A stretch of DNA of 15,857 bases, taken from the NCBI GenBank assembly GCA_018065295.1, contig JAGHTQ010000057.1:1-15857 (forward strand), written 5' to 3'. Shown one piece after another: positions 6,830 through 14,379 of this stretch (position 1 is its first letter; each line of letters opens with the position of its first letter). The position numbers and the translations under genes are program-made. The notes beneath the pieces are model-generated. The model was not told the DNA's origin and searched no databases. It saw nothing but the letters and a program-made list of their open reading frames with translations. Origin of the DNA: Candidatus Colimonas fimequi (GTDB lineage Bacteria > Bacillota > Clostridia > Peptostreptococcales > Anaerovoracaceae).

Positions 6830-6851
6830 TACCACCTGGTAGTGTTATAAT
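6830..6851 (+). promoter_or_regulatory. Deacetylase promoter with adjacent dyad
   Basis: A perfect TATAAT (6846-6851) follows TGT, giving an extended -10 without a convincing -35. Just upstream is a 12-base dyad TACCA-CC-TGGTA (6830-6841), in the spacer region where a repressor or activator could act. The start codon is about 30 bases downstream, after AGGAG. Confidence 0.55.
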
Positions 6852-6879
6852 CAACCCTGCAGATTTGACGAGGAGATAA

Positions 6880-8283
6880 ATGGAAGACAAGACTAGATTT
6901 GATTACAAACAATTCTTAATTGCCAATCACGAGAGGATCGTTATCATAGCGTCCTTTATTTTTTTGATTGCAATGATGGGATTTATAATAAATGAGTACC
7001 ACGATGTGACAAGTGAGCGTGGGTTTGATAAGGATGCTAAGGCATATCTTGATAAGACTAAGGTCTACGGTTTCGCTGCAGATGACTACATGTATGTGTC
7101 AACTATTGTTGATAATGTAGGAGTTGCTTATAACCTCCAGAATACTGACCTTGACTACGTTAACAGATATCGTCAGGTGTACATGGATAAGATTCTTGAT
7201 AAGGTGGAGCCCGATGAGAATCGGTTTAAGGCAGTATTCTTCAATTCATCACTTAGCGAGAGCGATATGAATACCATCAGTATGTTGATTTCATATCAGA
7301 TTGTTGAGTATGACCACAACAAGAAGAAGGTAGTTGAAGAGGGCATTAAGACATGGCTCTTTAACAAAGAAAACGGCGTTTCTTTAGCACCAGTGCAGCT
7401 GCTCAAGGAAGACTATAGGAGTAAGGCAGCTCGCCACTTCCGTGAAACTTTCGAGGGCAAGGCTCACTTAGCACCTGACTGGGAAGAGTCCGTGGCAGAC
7501 GATACAGCAAACTTCAACAAGTTCATGGTCGCTGATAACGGCATCATTTTCTTCTTCAGCCCAGGAGAAATCTTAACAGAAGATAAGGGCATTGTGAGGT
7601 CACTGATTCCTTATAGACGTGCTCACGGATGGGAGAGAAGTGAGATACTGGATAGATACATCGATCCTGATAAACCAATGGTTGCCCTCACATACGATGA
7701 CGGCCCTGGTGGCAAGGCTGAGGCTAAGATTCACAAATATCTTAAGCAGAACGGGGCAGTAGCTACATTCTTCTATTCAGGATACATGATCAAGGGCAAG
7801 GAAGACCAGATTAAGGACGCTCTTGACATGGGCTGCGAAATTGGCAACCACACTTGGAACCATCCTGTTCTTACAAGATGCGACGATAAGGATCTTAAGA
7901 AGCAGCTTAATAAGACCAATAAGAAGATTAAGAAGGCCTGCGGACAGTATCCGACTGTATTCAGACCAAGCTACGGTGCAACAAATAAGAAGGTAAATAA
8001 GAAGGCTAACTTGCCGGTTATCATCTGGGACATCGACACTCAGGACTGGAAGACTCGCGATGCCAAGAAGATAGTCAAGACTGTTACCAAGAAGAAAAAG
8101 AAGCTTGATGGCAAGATCATCCTCATGCACAGTCTCTATCCAGAGACAGCTAAGGCGACAAAAGAACTTCTCCCATGGCTTGAAGAAAATGGATTCCAGA
8201 CTGTTACTGTAAGCGAACTTATTAGATATCGCTATGGCGAAGAACCAAAAAAAGCGAAAGTTTACGCTGGATGGTATGACTAA
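6880..8283 (+). CDS. Membrane-anchored polysaccharide (peptidoglycan) deacetylase, PdaC-like
   Basis: The 467-residue protein has an uncleaved N-terminal membrane anchor (about 19-37) and an outside-facing remainder. The middle (about 60-265) ends with a FNKFMVADNGIIFFFSPGEI block and IPYRR, which resembles the DUF3298/RsiV-like domain found in Bacillus PdaC. The C-terminal NodB domain (about 268-455) has TYDDGPG with Asp273 and Asp274, the metal-binding HTWNH (His324, His328), RPSYG, WDIDTQDW and ILMHS. All expected catalytic motifs are intact. It probably removes acetyl groups from cell-wall amino sugars, which often confers lysozyme resistance. The start follows GAGGAG. The protein is very lysine-rich near 350-410. 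Confidence 0.92.
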   Translation: MEDKTRFDYKQFLIANHERIVIIASFIFLIAMMGFIINEYHDVTSERGFDKDAKAYLDKTKVYGFAADDYMYVSTIVDNVGVAYNLQNTDLDYVNRYRQVYMDKILDKVEPDENRFKAVFFNSSLSESDMNTISMLISYQIVEYDHNKKKVVEEGIKTWLFNKENGVSLAPVQLLKEDYRSKAARHFRETFEGKAHLAPDWEESVADDTANFNKFMVADNGIIFFFSPGEILTEDKGIVRSLIPYRRAHGWERSEILDRYIDPDKPMVALTYDDGPGGKAEAKIHKYLKQNGAVATFFYSGYMIKGKEDQIKDALDMGCEIGNHTWNHPVLTRCDDKDLKKQLNKTNKKIKKACGQYPTVFRPSYGATNKKVNKKANLPVIIWDIDTQDWKTRDAKKIVKTVTKKKKKLDGKIILMHSLYPETAKATKELLPWLEENGFQTVTVSELIRYRYGEEPKKAKVYAGWYD

Positions 8284-8292
8284 TTGGAGTTT

Positions 8293-8332
8293 TATGGTAT
8301 AATTACCCATCGAAGGTCTAATAAGGACTAAT
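8293..8332 (+). promoter_or_regulatory. Promoter and tandem 10-bp repeat upstream of the first Rrf2 gene
   Basis: TATGG precedes a perfect TATAAT (8298-8303), giving an extended -10 with no good -35. It is nearly identical over 19 bases to the glgB promoter. Starting near the expected transcript start are two adjacent 10-base units, AAGGTCTAAT (8313-8322) and AAGGACTAAT (8323-8332), one helical turn each. Their position is right for an autoregulatory operator, but that is inference. Confidence 0.6.
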
Positions 8333-8354
8333 TTCAATTAAGAAGGTGTATAAG

Positions 8355-8750
8355 ATGCTTATTACTAGAAGAAGTGACTATGCCATGAGAATCGTCAGAG
8401 TTCTTAAGGATGGCAATGTTCATAATGTAAGAGAAATTTGCGAGAAGGAAGACATTCCTAAGGCATTCACATATAAGATTTTGCGTGAGCTGGAAGCCGC
8501 TGATCTGGTTAAGTCAGAGCGCGGCAACCAGGGAGGATACTTCCTTAACAAGCCTCTGGATGAGCTGACAGTATATGATATCGTCAGCATTACAGAAGGG
8601 GACGTTGCGATTCTTCACTGCATGAAGATGGAATGCGACAAGAATCCTGCAGACATGCCTTGCAAGGTTCATAAGGAGATCGCTAGAATTCAGGGCGTTC
8701 TCATGAAAGAGATGCAGAAGAAGTCCATGGCAGAGATTATGGGCGAATAA
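8355..8750 (+). CDS. Rrf2 family transcriptional regulator with cysteine triad
   Basis: The 131-residue protein has an N-terminal winged helix (about 1-65) with the family pattern RRSDYAMRIVRVL, KAFTYKILRELEAADLVKSERGNQGGYFL. The effector region contains three cysteines, Cys89-x4-Cys94-x8-Cys103, a spacing unlike that of E. coli IscR, plus Cys29 in the helix-turn-helix part. Such a triad usually binds an Fe-S cluster or senses thiol state; which applies here is unknown. ATG 8355 is preferred to GTG 8346 because the GTG lies inside the AAGGTG ribosome binding site. No terminator separates it from the deacetylase gene 71 bases upstream, so it can be read from both promoters. Confidence 0.9.
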   Translation: MLITRRSDYAMRIVRVLKDGNVHNVREICEKEDIPKAFTYKILRELEAADLVKSERGNQGGYFLNKPLDELTVYDIVSITEGDVAILHCMKMECDKNPADMPCKVHKEIARIQGVLMKEMQKKSMAEIMGE

Positions 8751-8808
8751 TGGGCCAATCGTAGCGGGATGTTTCGCGAAATGCGAAAAAAGAATAATAA
8801 GAAAGCTA

Positions 8809-8838
8809 AAAGCACTAGCGAAGTTTCGCTAGTGCTTT
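8809..8838. terminator. Bidirectional terminator between Rrf2 and the RluD-like gene
   Basis: A perfect 14-bp inverted repeat, AAAGCACTAGCGAA (8809-8822) and TTCGCTAGTGCTTT (8825-8838), contains the stop codon and last codons of the minus-strand pseudouridine synthase gene. On the minus strand it is followed by a T-rich run; on the plus strand the T-run is shorter. It closes both convergent transcripts. Confidence 0.85.
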
Positions 8839-9756
8839 ATTCATATCTTCAGGAATTGGTGCTTCCACATGCACCTTCTCGCCCTTAGCCGGGTGAGTGA
8901 ATGTCAGCTCTGCTGCATGAAGAGCCTGACGGTCAATGAGCATTGGTCTCTCAACACCATATAGGTGATCGCTGAGAACAGGGTGGCCGATGTGTGCCAT
9001 GTGAACACGAATCTGATGTGTTCTGCCTGTTTCGAGAACCAGCTGAACAACTGTATAGCCATCTGGCGGATTCTCGCCCTCAAGGCCGTACTCAATAGGA
9101 AGTCTGCGACTTGGAATTCGTTCAAGAACAGTGAAGTGGGTGATTGATGGGTATCCATCTTCCATCATTACGCCGCGGCGAACATCATCTAGATCTGGAC
9201 GACCGATAGGCACGTTTACTGTGCCGTTATCTTCTTCGATTATACCTTCAAGAATAGCGATATATTTCTTCTCAGTCTGATTGCTCTTCATCTGCTTAGT
9301 AATCTCATTCTGTGAGTATGAGTTCTTAGCAACGATGAAAATACCTGATGTATCACGGTCAAGACGGTTAACGAAACGAATCTTGAAGTGTTCACCGGTC
9401 TGCTCCATGCGGTACATGAGAGCATTAGCTGCAGTACCTGACGGATTGCCCTTAGTAGGGTGAACGATGAGCCCAGGCTGCTTGTTTATGAGCAGGAGAT
9501 CTTCGTCCTCAAAAATAGGATTGAGGGGAATGTTCTCCGGCTCAAAATCGCTTCGTTCCTCAGGAAGATTAACCTGAACTACGTCGCCAGGATGAACCTT
9601 ATACCAGCCTTTAGTCTCTTCACCGTTAAGGGTTACCAGCTTGTCTCTCTTAATTCTAGTGCGCAGTCTCGATGAGAAATCGAAGTAATTACGAAGAATC
9701 TCGTATACCTGAAGTCCATCGTCTTCATTTGTAACATGGTGGATAAACTCTGCCAT
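8815..9756 (-). CDS. RluA/RluD-family RNA pseudouridine synthase
   Basis: The 313-residue enzyme converts uridine to pseudouridine in rRNA or tRNA. An N-terminal S4 RNA-binding domain (about 12-65, SSRLRTRIKRDKLVTLNG) is followed by the catalytic domain with NRLDRDTSGIFIVAKN; the catalytic residue is Asp133. The usual histidine before RLD is asparagine here, as in many Firmicutes homologues. Other family blocks are IFEDEDLLLINKQPGLIVHP and GRTHQIRVHMAHIGHPVLSDHLYG. The length fits RluD-like enzymes with S4 domains. It starts 15 bases after the nadK stop with AGGAAGG upstream, and is the last gene of a minus-strand operon. The target uridine cannot be assigned. Confidence 0.93.
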   Translation of the reverse strand: MAEFIHHVTNEDDGLQVYEILRNYFDFSSRLRTRIKRDKLVTLNGEETKGWYKVHPGDVVQVNLPEERSDFEPENIPLNPIFEDEDLLLINKQPGLIVHPTKGNPSGTAANALMYRMEQTGEHFKIRFVNRLDRDTSGIFIVAKNSYSQNEITKQMKSNQTEKKYIAILEGIIEEDNGTVNVPIGRPDLDDVRRGVMMEDGYPSITHFTVLERIPSRRLPIEYGLEGENPPDGYTVVQLVLETGRTHQIRVHMAHIGHPVLSDHLYGVERPMLIDRQALHAAELTFTHPAKGEKVHVEAPIPEDMNKALAKLR

Positions 9757-9771
9757 AAATAGTAAACCTTC

Positions 9772-10575
9772 CTACAGGAACTTGGACTTAACCTTGCTCC
9801 AGAAATGATAATCTTTGAATCTGATAAGCTTGATTGTCTTATCAGAAACGTCAACTGAAATCTCCTTAACGTCTGTATATACGTTCTCGATACCATCATT
9901 AACAACGAATATGCTGTCACCGGAGTTAGCAGGAGAAACTGTGAATTCTCTGTCTGGTGGGAGCATGATGCTTGATGTGAACGATCTATATGCGATGGTG
10001 TTCATTGGTGCCATAGGTGTTACCTGAAGGAGCTTGAGACGAGGGTCTACCAGGGCTCCGCCAAGTGAGTAGTTGTAGGCTGTTGATCCTGCAGATGATG
10101 CGCAAAGGATACCGTCGCCGCTAAACTTCTCGATATGTACTCCGTTGATTGAGATATCAAGGTGGATGGTCTTGGACTGACGTCCTCTGATAACCACTTC
10201 GTTAAGACACTCGTGAACGTACTTCTTACCGTCGTTGGTAGTTACGATAGCGTTAAGTGTGTTCAGTTCCTGAATTCTATAGAATCCGTTGATGAATTCA
10301 TCAAGGAAGTCGCCAACCTCGTCGATGCAAGCTTCCTGGAAAAAGCCAAGATGACCAGTGTTAATACCGATAATAGGGGTATTAGGGAAGTTGCACTTGT
10401 GAACAGTCTCAAGGAATGAACCATCGCCGCCAACGCAGATGATAAGATCTGAGTCTTCGCTATATTCGTTTGTTACACTAACGTTTCTGTCAACGAGGAT
10501 ACGTCTCAGCTCATTCATAGCGTCGATTGACTTAAGATCATCGTTGTTAAATAAACTTACAAGATTGATATTCAT
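9772..10575 (-). CDS. nadK: NAD kinase
   Basis: The 267-residue enzyme phosphorylates NAD to NADP. Diagnostic motifs are all present: the GGDG phosphate-binding loop (VGGDGSFLETV, with Asp51), NTGHLGFF, NEVVIRG, and the SGDGILCASSAGSTAYNYSLGGALV region that shapes the NAD site. The length matches bacterial NadK. Its ATG overlaps the pepF stop codon by one base (TAATG), so translation is likely coupled to pepF. It lies upstream of the pseudouridine synthase gene in the same transcript. Confidence 0.96.
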   Translation of the reverse strand: MNINLVSLFNNDDLKSIDAMNELRRILVDRNVSVTNEYSEDSDLIICVGGDGSFLETVHKCNFPNTPIIGINTGHLGFFQEACIDEVGDFLDEFINGFYRIQELNTLNAIVTTNDGKKYVHECLNEVVIRGRQSKTIHLDISINGVHIEKFSGDGILCASSAGSTAYNYSLGGALVDPRLKLLQVTPMAPMNTIAYRSFTSSIMLPPDREFTVSPANSGDSIFVVNDGIENVYTDVKEISVDVSDKTIKLIRFKDYHFWSKVKSKFL

Positions 10576-12377
10576 TACACTAATTTCTCCAGTTCTTCAA
10601 GAAGCTGATTAAACTTATCCATTGCCTTCTGAATTGGCTCAGGGCTGCTCATATCTACGCCTGCAATCTTAAGCAGTTCGATAGGGTAGTCGCTCTCGCC
10701 AGTCTTAAGGAATTCAATGTAATTATCAGCAGCTGGCTTGCCTTCAGTGAGAATCTTCTGTGAGATTGCTGTAGCTGCTGAATAGCCAGTAGCGTATTTA
10801 TAAACGTAGAATGCACTGTAGAAGTGTGGGATACGAGCCCATTCATATCTGATAGTATCGTCATCTTCAATTGCAGGACCGTAGTACTTCTTGTTTAATT
10901 CTTCGTATTTCTGGCACATCCACTCAGCTGTGAGGACTTCGCCAGACTCGATTGCCTTGTGAGTAATATCTTCGAATTCTGCGAACATTGTCTGTCTGAA
11001 AAGAGTAGTTCTGAACTCTTCAAGATGCATGTTGAGAAGGTATTTCTTCATCTCAACATCATCGTTGTTAGCGAAAAGGTGAGCCATGAGCAGACTCTCA
11101 TTTACTGTTGAAGCAACTTCAGCAGTGAAAATTGAGTGGCTGCCGTAAATATATGGCTGAACTTCACGAGTGTACTTAGAGTGCATTGAATGACCCATCT
11201 CGTGAATGATAGTGAATACATCCTTAAGTGTATCTGTATAGTTGAGCAGGATGTAAGGGTAGCTGTCGTAGCAGCCGAAACTGTATGCGCCGCTAGTCTT
11301 GCCTTCGTTCTCGTATACATCGATCCAGCCCTGGCCGATACCTTCGTTCATCTTAGTCAGGTATTCTTCGCCAAGTGGCTTCAGAGCTTCACGCATAATG
11401 TCCAGACCTTCTTCGAAGGAAACCTTCTGTTCAGGCAGTTCAATAAGTGGTACGTAGATATCATGCATGCAAAGCTTATCAAGACCCATCAGCTTCTTGC
11501 GAAGCTCAATATATCTATGCATTGCTGGCAGGTTATCGTTAACTGTCTTAACTAAGTTATCATAAACTTCAGCTGGAATATTATCGTCTGAAAGGGCAGC
11601 TGCTCTAGCGCTCTCGTAGTTTCTGATACGAGCCTTAACAACGTCAGTCTTAACGTTGTAGTTGTAAGTAGTAGCGATAGTGTTTATCAGCTTCTTATAT
11701 GCATCATACATGCCGTTATATGCATCTTGGCGGAGGCGTCTATTGTGACTCTCCATGAACTTAATATAGTTGCCGTGAGTAAGGTCAACTTCTTCGCCGT
11801 CTTCATCAATGACCTTGCCAAACTTCATGTCTGCATTATTGAGCATTGTGAAGATATCATCTGGAGCACCAGTTACTTCACTAAGCTGAGCTAAAAGATT
11901 TTCTTCAGCTGGAGTGAGAACGTGTGCCTTCTGGCGAAGGGTATCTCTAATAGCGTGCTCGTATGTCTTAAGTCCAGCTTCTTCATCCATGAAGCCGAGA
12001 ATGGTTTCTTCTGATGCGCTGAGAAGTTCAGGTGTGAAGAATGACAGTGCCGCACTTACAGCTGCGATAACGCCCATGCACTTATCGCTCATTCCCTGAT
12101 ATCTCTCGTTAGCATTGTTCTCGTCACGTTTCATGTGAGCGTAAACGTAGATTTTCTCAAGGCGTCTCCAGATTTCGTCCTTCTGAATATACGCATCCAG
12201 AAGGGTAGCGGCGTCCTTAGTCAGGCATCCTGCAAAGATCTCACTGTACTTGCTTGCCTGCTCCTTAATCTGGGCTAAATCGCCGTCGATTATTGATTCA
12301 TCAGGAATCATGGCTTCAATATTCCATTTATATTTGCTATCTATCTGATCTCTTGTCTTAAGATTCTTAGAACCCAT
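10575..12377 (-). CDS. pepF: Oligoendopeptidase F, M3B metallopeptidase
   Basis: The 600-residue cytoplasmic zinc peptidase cleaves short peptides. The zinc site is HEMGH (His392, Glu393, His396) within FTIIHEMGHSMHSKY, with the third ligand Glu420 in FTAEVAST. The length of about 600 residues and the N-terminal helical domain fit PepF. There is no signal peptide. The start is set by an AGGAGG site seven bases upstream on the minus strand. It is the first gene of pepF-nadK-rluD-like and divergent from murI. Confidence 0.96.
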   Translation of the reverse strand: MGSKNLKTRDQIDSKYKWNIEAMIPDESIIDGDLAQIKEQASKYSEIFAGCLTKDAATLLDAYIQKDEIWRRLEKIYVYAHMKRDENNANERYQGMSDKCMGVIAAVSAALSFFTPELLSASEETILGFMDEEAGLKTYEHAIRDTLRQKAHVLTPAEENLLAQLSEVTGAPDDIFTMLNNADMKFGKVIDEDGEEVDLTHGNYIKFMESHNRRLRQDAYNGMYDAYKKLINTIATTYNYNVKTDVVKARIRNYESARAAALSDDNIPAEVYDNLVKTVNDNLPAMHRYIELRKKLMGLDKLCMHDIYVPLIELPEQKVSFEEGLDIMREALKPLGEEYLTKMNEGIGQGWIDVYENEGKTSGAYSFGCYDSYPYILLNYTDTLKDVFTIIHEMGHSMHSKYTREVQPYIYGSHSIFTAEVASTVNESLLMAHLFANNDDVEMKKYLLNMHLEEFRTTLFRQTMFAEFEDITHKAIESGEVLTAEWMCQKYEELNKKYYGPAIEDDDTIRYEWARIPHFYSAFYVYKYATGYSAATAISQKILTEGKPAADNYIEFLKTGESDYPIELLKIAGVDMSSPEPIQKAMDKFNQLLEELEKLV

Positions 12378-12392
12378 ATTATTCCTCCTCTG

Positions 12393-12441
12393 TTTAAATA
12401 TTGAGGTTAGTATGATATAATTATACGACTAGCATTATAAC
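12393..12441. promoter_or_regulatory. Overlapping divergent promoters of pepF and murI
   Basis: For murI (+), TTTAAA (12393-12398) and TATAAT (12416-12421) are spaced by 17 bases, with TATGA giving an extended -10. For pepF (-), TATAAT is read at 12439-12434 with TATGT before it, also an extended -10, and a weak -35. The two promoters face each other and overlap, so use of one may affect the other. Confidence 0.65.
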
Positions 12442-12467
12442 ATAGAATTCGGAGGAATATTACTGTT

Positions 12468-13292
12468 ATGGATAACAGACCTATTGGATTTTTTGACTCT
12501 GGACTTGGCGGTCTCACATGCATCACACCACTGATGAAGAGACTTCCAGAAGAGAAAATGATTTATTTCGGAGATACTGCCAGAACCCCTTATGGTTCTA
12601 AGGCTACAGATACAATTAAGAGTTTCAGTAACGAGATAGCAGAATGGCTTGTTAGCAAGGACGTTAAGATGATCGTAATTGCATGTAACACAGTAAGTGC
12701 AACATGTGTAGACGAGCTTAGAGAGCGTTTCCCTCAGATTCCTATCGTAGGAATTATCGAGCCAGCAGCTAAGAGAGTTTCAGAAGTTTGCAGCGAAGAT
12801 AACAACATCGGCATCATCGGAACTAAGGTTACAATTGCCAGCGGCGCATACGAGAAATTCGTTCATTCATATAACGACAAGCTGTCCATTTATCAGACTC
12901 CATGTCCAGCATATGTACCACTTATTGAAGAGGGTATTATTAAGAACGACATTATGGATCTTACTATCAAATATTATATGGATGACTTCGTTAAGAATAA
13001 CAATCTTGATACAGTTATTCTGGGATGTACTCACTATCCACTTATCAAGGAGAACATCAGCAGAATTTATCCTGAACTTAATATACTGAATCCTTCAGAT
13101 ATTATCGTTGATACAATCGAAGAGATTCTTACTGAGAAGGATGCTTTAGCTAAGGATAGCCATGCAGAGAACGTATTTTATGCCAGCGACCTTAGTGAGA
13201 ACTTCCTTAGAATGATTGACAGCATCTTCGAAGGGGAGAGTGAAGATGCGAAGGTTAAGTTCAAGAACTTTGATTTAGAAAAGGGAGAATAG
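12468..13292 (+). CDS. murI: Glutamate racemase
   Basis: The 274-residue cofactor-independent enzyme makes D-glutamate for peptidoglycan. Motifs are complete: FFDSGLGGLT near the N-terminus, YFGDTARTPYGSK, the first catalytic cysteine Cys73 in ACNTVSA, and the second, Cys187, in LGCTHYPLI. The length is normal. GGAGGA lies 11 bases before the ATG, a slightly long spacing. Its stop is five bases before the next ORF, whose ribosome binding site is inside the murI 3' end. Confidence 0.97.
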   Translation: MDNRPIGFFDSGLGGLTCITPLMKRLPEEKMIYFGDTARTPYGSKATDTIKSFSNEIAEWLVSKDVKMIVIACNTVSATCVDELRERFPQIPIVGIIEPAAKRVSEVCSEDNNIGIIGTKVTIASGAYEKFVHSYNDKLSIYQTPCPAYVPLIEEGIIKNDIMDLTIKYYMDDFVKNNNLDTVILGCTHYPLIKENISRIYPELNILNPSDIIVDTIEEILTEKDALAKDSHAENVFYASDLSENFLRMIDSIFEGESEDAKVKFKNFDLEKGE

Positions 13293-13297
13293 ACTAG

Positions 13298-13885
13298 ATG
13301 AATTACGAAGAATTATTAGCATACCTTGACCTTGAAGGACCAGAAGACTTCCAGTATTTCGAAGCGATGGCTGACCTTCTTGAGAGTGAAGAATATATCG
13401 AGAGCGAAGCAATCTATAAGCTTTTTGACGGAGCTGACAAGGTGTTAGTATCACAGATTGCTGACGAATACTTCGACGACATTATGGAAGGCCTTCCAGA
13501 AGATTCTGGTGAGATTTACTCACTTCTCAGCCAGATCAAGATGAGCCTTGTAGGTATGGCTTCAAACATTGAAGAAGTTGATGATCTGCGTAAGTTCGCA
13601 GATGAAATATATAAGTTCAGAAACTGGTTTTGCGAAGAAACAGAAGTTGAACTAAGACCGCAGGGGGGCGGAGCACCAATGTTCCAGTGCCTGCGTGACG
13701 CTATTACAACAGCTAGAATGGAGAAACTCGGTGGCGACCAGTTCGGTTATGATTTTGAAGGGGCACTTAACTATGAACTGGACAGCTATATGATGTCTTT
13801 CGCAGAGATGGTTGCTGCAGAGGATTATGATGGTGACACTGGAGTAATTGAATTTGACCCTAATGAGGACGACTTGTATTCCTAG
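13298..13885 (+). CDS. Very acidic protein of unknown function, 195 aa
   Basis: I do not recognise this protein. About 50 of 195 residues are Asp or Glu against about 11 Lys or Arg, so the predicted isoelectric point is very low. It appears all-helical, with no signal peptide or membrane segment. Two cysteines are present (WFCEE and FQCLRDA), separated by a glycine-rich turn, PQGGGAPM. The C-terminus is especially acidic (EFDPNEDDLYS). AAGGGAGA in the murI 3' end gives a good ribosome binding site, and the start is five bases after the murI stop, so the two are co-expressed. A role tied to murI is possible but unproven. Confidence 0.82.
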   Translation: MNYEELLAYLDLEGPEDFQYFEAMADLLESEEYIESEAIYKLFDGADKVLVSQIADEYFDDIMEGLPEDSGEIYSLLSQIKMSLVGMASNIEEVDDLRKFADEIYKFRNWFCEETEVELRPQGGGAPMFQCLRDAITTARMEKLGGDQFGYDFEGALNYELDSYMMSFAEMVAAEDYDGDTGVIEFDPNEDDLYS

Positions 13886-13906
13886 TATACGCGTAGTATT
13901 ATAGGA
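13874..13906 (+). promoter_or_regulatory. Promoter and putative operator of the IscR-like gene
   Basis: TTGTAT (13874-13879) and TATTAT (13897-13902) are spaced by 17 bases. An imperfect dyad, TCCTA (13880-13884) and TAGGA (13902-13906), surrounds the spacer, and TAGTAT occurs twice 11 bases apart (13883 and 13894). The roughly 27-base dyad size is like that of known IscR or NsrR sites and would cover the core promoter. The -35 lies within the end of the preceding gene. Confidence 0.5.
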
Positions 13907-13922
13907 TTAAGGGAGGGGCATC

Positions 13923-14360
13923 ATGAAAATTTCAACAAAAGGTAGATATGCAGTAAGAGTCATGCTTGACCTTGCTATCAACAACACTGGCGAATACATC
14001 CCACTTAAGGATGTTGCAGAACGTCAGGGAATAACACTTAAATATCTTGAACAGATTATCATTCTGCTCAAGAAGGCAGGATATCTCAACAGTTCCAGAG
14101 GAAACGGTGGCGGATATAAGCTTGCTAAGCAACCTGCAGACTACACAATAGGAGATATCTTAAGAACAACAGAGGGAAGTCTTGCTCCAGTATCATGTCT
14201 TGATGGAAGTGAGAACCACTGTGAGAGAAGAGCGACTTGTCCTACACTTGAGCTTTGGGAAGGACTTCGCGACGTTATGAATAATTATGTTGATTCAATT
14301 ACGCTTGATGATCTGCTTCAGAAGCAGGTTAGCCTCATTGGATCAGATTATATAATTTAA
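13923..14360 (+). CDS. Rrf2 family regulator, IscR/NsrR-like
   Basis: The 145-residue winged-helix regulator starts MKISTKGRYAVRVMLDLA and continues with the Rrf2 signature LKYLEQIIILLKKAGYLNSSRG and NGGGYKLA. Three cysteines, Cys92, Cys100 and Cys106, sit in the usual place for an Fe-S cluster; the C-x7-C-x5-C spacing resembles Bacillus NsrR more than E. coli IscR. In many Clostridia a regulator of this type precedes cysteine desulfurase and scaffold genes; here the next gene is pgi, only 19 bases away. The ribosome binding site AAGGGAGG is strong. The signal could be Fe-S status, nitric oxide or thiol state. Confidence 0.92.
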   Translation: MKISTKGRYAVRVMLDLAINNTGEYIPLKDVAERQGITLKYLEQIIILLKKAGYLNSSRGNGGGYKLAKQPADYTIGDILRTTEGSLAPVSCLDGSENHCERRATCPTLELWEGLRDVMNNYVDSITLDDLLQKQVSLIGSDYII

Positions 14361-14379
14361 AAGAGAAGGAGATTAGAAG

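Noticed and set aside
7777..8337. Minus-strand open frame of 186 codons
   Set aside because: It is the antisense shadow of the NodB domain of the deacetylase; the lysine-rich AAG codons remove stops from that frame.
8772..8781. Palindrome TTTCGCGAAA after the first Rrf2 gene
   Set aside because: It has no following T-run and lies just before a much better terminator; it could be chance in a short intergenic stretch.
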